Source: Actinomycetota bacterium (GTDB lineage: Bacteria > Zhuqueibacterota > Zhuqueibacteria > Residuimicrobiales > Krinioviventaceae). From it: a stretch of DNA of 11,359 nucleotides. Made by a program: the position numbers and the translations under genes. Location of the stretch: positions 1 to 11,359 of the forward strand of contig JAACEJ010000046.1 of assembly GCA_011682565.1 (NCBI GenBank), in the 5' to 3' direction. Shown here piece after piece: positions 6,695 through 11,359 of the stretch. The stretch's first letter is position 1. Every line of letters begins with the position of its first letter. The notes under the pieces were generated by a model. The model was given only the letters and a program-made list of their open reading frames with translations, had not been told where the DNA came from and did not search any database.

Positions 6695-7370
6695 CGTTAA
6701 CCGTTGGTTTCAACTCGACATTTTCCGACGCTGCATTTGTTGTTTCTTCCGTTGAATTGTGAGCATCATCCTTTTTATCGTCAGGATTCTCCTCCGGAAA
6801 CTCATCCTGCGGCAACTCGGCCAAAAGCGTCCCCCCCTCTCCTTCGGCAAGCAAGTCTTCTATTTCTTTTGGCTTTGGCAAATCTGAAATCTGATCGAGA
6901 CTAAAATATTGTAAAAAATCTTTGGTCGTTTCAAACAACAACGCACGCCCGGGACCGCGATCACGGCCAATGATTGTGATTAACCTTCGTTCCAAAAGGC
7001 CTTTAATGACACCATCGGAATTCACACCACGAATTGCTGAAATTTCAACTTTGCTGATGGGTTGTTTGAAGGCAATAATGGAAAGAACTTCCAACGCAGC
7101 ACGAGAAAGGCGGGATCTGAGCTTGTTTTCGTACAACCTGCTGAGCCATTTTGAATACTCTGGTCTGGACGAGAACTGATATCCACCACTTACTCTTTTC
7201 AAAAAGATCGATCTTGACTGATAATCCTGATTTAAAAGTTCAATTGCCTCTTCAATTTCCTGTTTTTCCGCATCATCTTGCAAAATGTCATTTATCTGTT
7301 TAATTGAAATCGGTGAATCTGATGCAAAAATGAGAGCTTCTACAATGTACTTTAACTGATCTTTATCCAT
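6681..7370 (-). CDS. scpB: segregation and condensation protein B
   Basis: ScpB forms dimers that join ScpA and the SMC ATPase in the bacterial condensin complex. The 229-residue protein has the two winged-helix regions of the family. The N-terminal one opens with YIVEALIFASDSPIS, and the second contains RLSRAALEVLSIIAFKQPIS (87-106), the RGVNSDGVIKGLLERRLI segment and the GRALLFETTKDFL region. After about residue 165 the chain becomes an acidic, low-complexity tail rich in Glu, Asp and Asn, longer than in many homologues. The start overlaps the scpA stop by 8 bases, with AAAAGG a few bases upstream. The smc gene is not in view. Confidence 0.95.
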   Translation of the reverse strand: MDKDQLKYIVEALIFASDSPISIKQINDILQDDAEKQEIEEAIELLNQDYQSRSIFLKRVSGGYQFSSRPEYSKWLSRLYENKLRSRLSRAALEVLSIIAFKQPISKVEISAIRGVNSDGVIKGLLERRLITIIGRDRGPGRALLFETTKDFLQYFSLDQISDLPKPKEIEDLLAEGEGGTLLAELPQDEFPEENPDDKKDDAHNSTEETTNAASENVELKPTVNDASE

Positions 7371-8085
7371 TTAGCCTTTTTATGTAAATTTCCTCAAAAG
7401 GATTCTCCTGAGACGCGCGAATTATTTGTTGTTTTATGAGTTCCAAAATAGCAATAAAAGTAACGATCCAAACTATTTTATCATCGTGTAAATCAAATAG
7501 CTCGACAAATTTGATTTCCTGCACCTCGTCCAGTTTCTGCAGGATAGACTCGATACGTTCTTCAACGGTGACATTTAAAACTTGTACCCGATGAATGCTT
7601 GTTTTTTTCGAATGCTCGACAATTTTTTTAAATGCCGCTACCAGTTCAAAAAGTGTAACATCGGATGAACTGAGATATTCTCTGTCAAAACCATTTTTTT
7701 CGTACCTGAAAGCACCGCGGGGAAATTGCCTGCGCGATATTTCTTCTTTTTCGCCCAGATCGACGGCAATATCTTTGAATCGTTTATATTCCAAAAGCCG
7801 ATAGACAAGTTCCTGCCTGGGATCTTCAATGTCTTCAATTTCCTCTTCGATAGATGGCTTGGGTAAAAGCATCTGGGCTTTTATGCGCATGAGCGTAGCA
7901 GCCATCAGAATAAAATCACTTGCCGATTCCAGATCGAACAGCTTGATTATTTCAATATATTCCAGATATTGCTGCGTTACGCTTGAAACAGGAATATCAT
8001 AAATATCTAATTCATTCTTTTTTATTAAATAAAGAAGAAGATCCAGCGGGCCTTCGAAAGATTCCAGTTTAACCTTATACGGCAT
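7363..8085 (-). CDS. scpA: segregation and condensation protein A (kleisin)
   Basis: ScpA is the kleisin that closes the SMC ring and is needed for chromosome segregation. The 240-residue protein carries the family's N-terminal signature FEGPLDLLLYLIKKNELDIYD (from residue 10), followed by the helical SASDFILMAATLMRIKAQMLL segment. An acidic linker follows (about 80-90), and the protein ends with a winged-helix segment (about 205-238, TFIAILELIKQQII...NPFEEIYI) that binds the SMC head. The length is normal. The ATG has only a weak ribosome site. The gene overlaps scpB by 8 bases, consistent with fixed stoichiometry. It opens the run that continues to rpsA; any promoter must lie in the 123-base gap upstream. 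Confidence 0.96.
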   Translation of the reverse strand: MPYKVKLESFEGPLDLLLYLIKKNELDIYDIPVSSVTQQYLEYIEIIKLFDLESASDFILMAATLMRIKAQMLLPKPSIEEEIEDIEDPRQELVYRLLEYKRFKDIAVDLGEKEEISRRQFPRGAFRYEKNGFDREYLSSSDVTLFELVAAFKKIVEHSKKTSIHRVQVLNVTVEERIESILQKLDEVQEIKFVELFDLHDDKIVWIVTFIAILELIKQQIIRASQENPFEEIYIKRLNG

Positions 8086-8123
8086 ATAATTCTATACTTT
8101 TATAAACGTGCATACAAAATGAA

Positions 8124-8141
8124 GGCCGCTTATTTGCGGCC
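8124..8141 (-). terminator. possible terminator after the HNH gene
   Basis: GGCCGC and GCGGCC form a perfect 6-bp, all-GC stem with a 6-base loop. On the minus strand it is followed by TTCATTTTG, an imperfect T-rich stretch. It lies between the HNH stop and scpA, so it probably ends the HNH transcript and separates it from the scpA operon. The interrupted T-run lowers confidence. Confidence 0.5.
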
Positions 8142-8165
8142 ATTAGAATTTGCATCTCGGTTTTT

Positions 8166-8188
8166 ACCTTTCTAAAGCTCTGAAAGGT
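8166..8188. repeat. 7-bp inverted repeat just downstream of the HNH gene
   Basis: ACCTTTC and GAAAGGT are exact reverse complements with a 9-base loop. On the minus strand the repeat is followed by AAAAACC rather than T residues, so it is not a leftward terminator. It may add structure to the 3' end of the HNH transcript. Confidence 0.3.
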
Positions 8189-8208
8189 GTTTTGCAACAA
8201 TGTCACTC

Positions 8209-8712
8209 TTAATTCATGAACAAATATGGTTTCCACGATCGCTCACTTACACCGATGAGATATTGCATGAAAAAAAGATAATTCGGTTTTCGTGGTTTTT
8301 TCAGCAAGGGCATGCGCACCTGCTCGGGTGTTTTGTTACCCTTTTTATTGTTGCAGGAAACGCAGGCGCAAACAAGATTTTCCCAACTGTCAAGACCACC
8401 TCGTGTTCTGGGTATCACATGATCGATGGTTAATGGTCCCTTTTTGGAACCGCAGTACTGGCATTGATAACCATCCCGCCTCAGGATATTTCGACGAGTC
8501 AGTTCAACGCGTTTTCGCGGTACGCGGACATAGCACAGCAAACGGATGATGCTGGGCAACGGGTATGCTAATCTTTGCGACCGCACCATCATGGAACGCT
8601 TTTCGATAATTTCAACCTTTTGCAAATAGAACAGGATGATTGCCTTTTTGGCGCTGACGACCGTCATCGGTTCGTAGTTCTGGTTCAGCAAAAGTACTTT
8701 GGAATTAAGCAT
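8209..8712 (-). CDS. stand-alone HNH endonuclease family protein
   Basis: The 167-residue protein has an N-terminal part of unknown function that starts LLLNQNYEPMTVVSAKKAI. A compact HNH nuclease domain follows at about residues 70-130. Zinc-binding pairs are C84/C87 (CQYC) and C117/C120 (CVSC). The catalytic DH is D97-H98 in LTIDHVIPRTRGG, followed by the WENLVCAC segment (W110, N112) and NNKKGNKTP. This matches a widely spread family of single HNH genes annotated only as HNH endonuclease, whose cellular role is not established. It has no toxin, methyltransferase or phage packaging partner here, so restriction or phage roles are unsupported. Flanking gaps carry a candidate promoter and a terminator, so it is probably its own transcription unit. 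No Shine-Dalgarno is visible before the ATG. Confidence 0.88.
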   Translation of the reverse strand: MLNSKVLLLNQNYEPMTVVSAKKAIILFYLQKVEIIEKRSMMVRSQRLAYPLPSIIRLLCYVRVPRKRVELTRRNILRRDGYQCQYCGSKKGPLTIDHVIPRTRGGLDSWENLVCACVSCNNKKGNKTPEQVRMPLLKKPRKPNYLFFMQYLIGVSERSWKPYLFMN

Positions 8713-8736
8713 TTTTAGTTCAAAAAATTAATTGAT

Positions 8737-8765
8737 AATTTATTATAAATCAGCTTAATAGTCAA
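8737..8765 (-). promoter_or_regulatory. candidate promoter of the HNH gene
   Basis: On the minus strand TTGACT and TAAATT are separated by 17 bases, resembling a sigma-70-type -35/-10 pair. They lie in the AT-rich 94-base gap upstream of the HNH start. The -35 is good and the -10 matches at four of six positions. AT-rich sequence makes chance matches likely. Confidence 0.4.
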
Positions 8766-8806
8766 GTCATTTCTATAAAATCCGGTAAAAGAATATTTAT
8801 GATTTA

Positions 8807-9061
8807 TTATAGAGGAATTTTCCCGGCTTCATAAATTAACATAATTGGAATATCATCTTCCACTCGGTAGCGCAGTCCGACGAAATGCTCGGAGACCTTT
8901 CCGCATTCTTCATCCCGGCATTTTCCGTTTTCGTCGACAGGCATGCCGCATTTGGGACAATGTTTATTCATGCAAGTCAACGTGTCCTTTTCCTGATCGT
9001 ATTCAAGGTCGCCCTTGCATGAAGGGCAAGCTAAAATATCCAATAATTCCTTGCTGACCAA
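8807..9061 (-). CDS. Trm112-like small zinc protein with extra cysteine-rich insertion
   Basis: The 84-residue protein begins LLDILACPSCKGDLEYD and ends LRYRVEDDIPIMLIYEA. These are the two halves of the Trm112/YcaR (UPF0434) fold, which is usually about 60 residues and ends TCxxCGLRYPIRDGIPVML. Here about 25 residues, from M31 to about V61, sit between LTC and GLRY and contain four extra cysteines (C35, C38, C48, C53), added to C12, C15 and C30. Trm112 relatives are zinc proteins that activate methyltransferases. No methyltransferase is adjacent, so the partner is unknown. The start is TTG, chosen because a strong GGAGG lies 7 bases upstream and the family's N-terminal motif begins right after it. 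The gene follows the phosphatase by 17 bases. Confidence 0.8.
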   Translation of the reverse strand: MVSKELLDILACPSCKGDLEYDQEKDTLTCMNKHCPKCGMPVDENGKCRDEECGKVSEHFVGLRYRVEDDIPIMLIYEAGKIPL

Positions 9062-9068
9062 TTCAGAA

Positions 9069-9073
9069 CCTCC
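9069..9073 (-). promoter_or_regulatory. Shine-Dalgarno site deciding a TTG start
   Basis: GGAGG lies 7 bases before the TTG at 9061. No in-frame ATG or GTG is similarly placed, so this site fixes an unusual TTG initiation codon for the Trm112-like gene. Confidence 0.75.
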
Positions 9074-9078
9074 ATTTT

Positions 9079-10365
9079 TTACAAACGTTTTATGACAGCC
9101 ATCGTTAAATCATCATTTTGCTGCATGCCGTCCAGATGAGCAGGGACGTCGGCAACAATATTATTAATTAGATCTTCCGCTTTGCTGTTTCGATTTTCTT
9201 TGAGAAACAGGGACAACCGTTCATCACCATATTCGTCCAGAGATGAGTTCATCGCTTCCGTAACACCATCCGTATAAAGAAACAGTAAATCGCCGGCTTT
9301 CATTTGTACATGGCCCACCTGAAATTCAGTTTCTTTTAAAAGGCCAAGCGCCATCCCACCAACATGAAGCTGGTGCAGATTCTCATCTGCCTGATAGAAA
9401 TATGGCGGATTATGTCCTGCATTTACATAGAATAAATTCCCGCTATTCAAATCAAGTTCCCCATAAAATAGCGTGACAAAGCGTGACAGCGGCATAGATT
9501 CGAACATGACGCGATTGATTCGTGACACTAATCTGCCAACCGACGCTGCATCAAAATCCGATTTTTGAAAATGCATTGTCGTACGCAGGGTTGCCATAAT
9601 CAGGGCAGCGGGTATCCCTTTTCCACACACATCGGCAATACAAAATCGGAGATGATTTTCAGGTAAAATAATGTAATCATAATAATCACCGCCAATGGCT
9701 TTTGCCGGCAGATTTGTAGCGGCGAAATCATAATTCTGAATTTCCGGCACGTGCTGTGGAAGCAAGTTTTCCTGAATTTCGCGCGCAACGTTCATCTCGT
9801 GTTCCAGAGCACGCTTTTCGAGCGATTCCTTGTGAAGGGCTGCCTGCCTTATAGCCAGAGTTGCGTGAATGGACAAGCCGGATAAAAATTCTTCATCCTC
9901 CTCATCAAAGGCACCGCCACGCTTGTTCATAATTTGAAACACACCGATAATCTGCTCATCCTCGTTTCGCATGGGCATGCACAACATGCTCTTTGTATGA
10001 AATCCCGTGAGTTTATCAAAATTCTCGGTGAATCGGGGATGCTCCATGGCGTTTTCAATATTTACGGTCTCTCCCGTCTTGGCAACAAAACCGGCAATTC
10101 CCTGGCCAATGGGCAGACGAATTTCATTCCTTTCATCCTTGTCACTTATTTTAGACCAGACCTCTCCCTTGTCCCGGTCAATAAGATAAATTGTGCCTGC
10201 GCCGGCGTTTGTATTCTCCAATGCAATTCGCAGTATAATCTCAAGCAACTCGTCGAGATCAAGCGTTGAATTGATCGCCTTGCTTGCTTCGATAAGTGAG
10301 TGCAGATACTCGACGCGTTCGCGAATAGGTTTGCGTTGCGAGTTTTTTGCTTTATGATCGTTCAT
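9079..10365 (-). CDS. GAF-domain PP2C/SpoIIE-family serine phosphatase (RsbU-like)
   Basis: The 428-residue soluble protein has a GAF sensor domain (about 35-175, including GTIYLIDRDKGEVWSK and RLPIGQGIAGFVAKTGE). A helical linker follows (about 176-203, ending AREIQENLLPQ, typical of RsbU-type phosphatases), then a SpoIIE-type PP2C domain (about 205-428). Metal-binding motifs are GGDYYD (225-230), ADVCGKG with D245, YTDGVTE with D366, and NDDLT with D418/D419, so it should be active. Such enzymes usually dephosphorylate an anti-sigma factor antagonist in partner-switching signalling, with GAF sensing a small ligand. No STAS-domain antagonist or HATPase anti-sigma gene is in the window, so the substrate must be elsewhere. 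It lies 24 bases after accA. Family assignment is firm; the signal and target are unknown. Confidence 0.9.
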   Translation of the reverse strand: MNDHKAKNSQRKPIRERVEYLHSLIEASKAINSTLDLDELLEIILRIALENTNAGAGTIYLIDRDKGEVWSKISDKDERNEIRLPIGQGIAGFVAKTGETVNIENAMEHPRFTENFDKLTGFHTKSMLCMPMRNEDEQIIGVFQIMNKRGGAFDEEDEEFLSGLSIHATLAIRQAALHKESLEKRALEHEMNVAREIQENLLPQHVPEIQNYDFAATNLPAKAIGGDYYDYIILPENHLRFCIADVCGKGIPAALIMATLRTTMHFQKSDFDAASVGRLVSRINRVMFESMPLSRFVTLFYGELDLNSGNLFYVNAGHNPPYFYQADENLHQLHVGGMALGLLKETEFQVGHVQMKAGDLLFLYTDGVTEAMNSSLDEYGDERLSLFLKENRNSKAEDLINNIVADVPAHLDGMQQNDDLTMAVIKRL

Positions 10366-10389
10366 TGATTTTTCAAAATTGCAATAAAG

Positions 10390-11349
10390 TTATTCACTCC
10401 AAAACCCCATCTTGCCAAACTTTTCTATTCTGTTTTTTACGAGGATTTTTGGCGGAATATCCTGAAGTAATTCTATTTCTTCTTTGATCACTTTTTTGAT
10501 AATAGCTGCAGCCCGATCATAGTCGTTGTGCGCCGCGCCAGGCGGCTCTTCAATAATTTTGTCGATGACGCCCATTTCCAAAAGATCATTTGGAGTGACG
10601 CGCATTGCTTCAGCGGCCTGCGGAGCGTTCGCGGCATCACGATAAAGAATCGCTGCACAGCCTTCGGGAGAAATAACAGAGTACCAAGTATTTTCCATCA
10701 TTAAAATACGATCACCCACACCAATACCTAGCGCGCCGCCGCTTGCCCCTTCGCCAATAACAACGATAATGATCGGCACCGGCAGGTGCGACATTTCCCG
10801 CAGATTGCGGGCTATGGCCTCAGCCTGACCTCTTTCCTCCGCACCGATGCCGGGATAAGCACCGGGGGTATCGAGCAGGCAAATGATCGGCCGGCCATAA
10901 TGCGCGGCTAAATTCATAACACGCAGCGCCTTTCGATATCCTTCAGGATTCGGCATGGCAAAATTCCGGCGCAATTTTTCTTTGGTATCTCGCCCCTTTT
11001 GATGGCCAATAATTGCAACGGGCATCCCGTCCAGTTTTCCAATTCCCGAAACAATAGCCGGATCATCGCGAAAAGAGCGATCACCATGCAATTCCACAAA
11101 ATCATCGATCATTCGGCTGATGTAATCCAGAGTGTAGGGCCGCTCGGGGTGGCGGGCAAGCTGCACCCGCTGCCAACGCGTCAATTTTGAATAGGTCTCT
11201 TTTCTCAGCTTTTGCGCTTTGACCTCAAGCCGTTCAACTTCATTTTGAATTTCAATATCTTCGCTGATTGAATACTCGCGCAGCTCCGCAATCTTTTTTT
11301 CGATCTCGGCAATCGGTTTTTCAAATTCCAGCACATGATTCGTAGCCAT
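10390..11349 (-). CDS. accA: acetyl-CoA carboxylase carboxyltransferase subunit alpha
   Basis: AccA pairs with AccD to move the carboxyl group from biotin on AccB to acetyl-CoA, forming malonyl-CoA for fatty acid synthesis in the cytoplasm. The 319-residue protein has normal length. An N-terminal helical region (LEFEKPIAEIEKKIAELR) is followed by the crotonase-like domain with GHQKGR (115-120), NFAMPNPEGYRKALR (129-143), TPGAYPGIGAEERGQ (161-175), GEGASGGALGIGVGDR (199-213 region) and the signature VISPEGCAAILYRD (225-238). The ATG lies 10 bases from the window's right edge with GGAT a few bases upstream. The upstream gene and the promoter are outside the window. accD is not present here. Confidence 0.97.
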   Translation of the reverse strand: MATNHVLEFEKPIAEIEKKIAELREYSISEDIEIQNEVERLEVKAQKLRKETYSKLTRWQRVQLARHPERPYTLDYISRMIDDFVELHGDRSFRDDPAIVSGIGKLDGMPVAIIGHQKGRDTKEKLRRNFAMPNPEGYRKALRVMNLAAHYGRPIICLLDTPGAYPGIGAEERGQAEAIARNLREMSHLPVPIIIVVIGEGASGGALGIGVGDRILMMENTWYSVISPEGCAAILYRDAANAPQAAEAMRVTPNDLLEMGVIDKIIEEPPGAAHNDYDRAAAIIKKVIKEEIELLQDIPPKILVKNRIEKFGKMGFWSE

Positions 11350-11359
11350 ATTTTGATCC

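Noticed and set aside
8101..8123. Possible scpA promoter (TTGTAT ... TATAGA on the minus strand)
   Set aside because: The spacer is only about 15 bases and the -10 would sit almost on the scpA start codon, leaving no leader. It is more likely chance in AT-rich sequence.

Overview
The window is an ordinary-looking bacterial chromosome segment. All twelve genes run on the minus strand, so the transcriptional order is from the right end to the left. No tRNA, rRNA, CRISPR array, transposase or phage gene is visible. The gene set (two-membrane LapA/LapB proteins, six-domain ribosomal protein S1, ScpA/ScpB condensin subunits, IspH of the MEP isoprenoid pathway) points to a Gram-negative-type bacterium. 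Separate cmk-ispH-rpsA genes, the mixed use of strong Shine-Dalgarno sites and weak AT-rich leaders, and moderate GC suggest a lineage outside the classical Proteobacteria, perhaps in or near the FCB/Calditrichota part of the tree. That placement is inference only and is weak.

Right block (11349 to 8807): accA (acetyl-CoA carboxylase carboxyltransferase alpha), a GAF plus PP2C/SpoIIE-type serine phosphatase, and a small Trm112-like zinc protein carrying an extra cysteine-rich insertion. They are separated by 17 to 24 bases and are probably co-transcribed.

Middle block: an AT-rich gap with a plausible promoter precedes a stand-alone HNH endonuclease gene (8712 to 8209), which ends before a GC-rich hairpin. 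Next comes a tightly packed run, scpA, scpB, rluB, cmk, ispH and rpsA (8085 to 1976). In it scpA/scpB overlap by 8 bases, scpB/rluB overlap by 14 bases, and the other gaps are 1 to 20 bases. It joins chromosome segregation (ScpAB), 23S rRNA pseudouridylation (RluB), CMP/dCMP phosphorylation (Cmk), isoprenoid precursor synthesis (IspH) and translation (S1). It closes with a strong intrinsic terminator just after rpsA.

Left block: a 435-base non-coding stretch (1541 to 1975) holds the rpsA terminator, a dispersed-repeat-like palindromic element with a nested hairpin (1713 to 1825), and two AT-rich inverted repeats in front of lapA. Then come lapA and lapB, directly abutting, with lapB reaching almost to the left edge. 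The order cmk, (ispH), rpsA, (gap), lapA, lapB resembles the proteobacterial cmk-rpsA-ihfB-lapA-lapB neighbourhood, with ihfB missing and the repeat-bearing gap in its place.

I found no convincing new multi-gene system. The observations most worth a second look are the palindromic repeat element, the inverted repeats upstream of lapA, the enlarged Trm112-like zinc protein, and the long aromatic-free acidic tail on S1.
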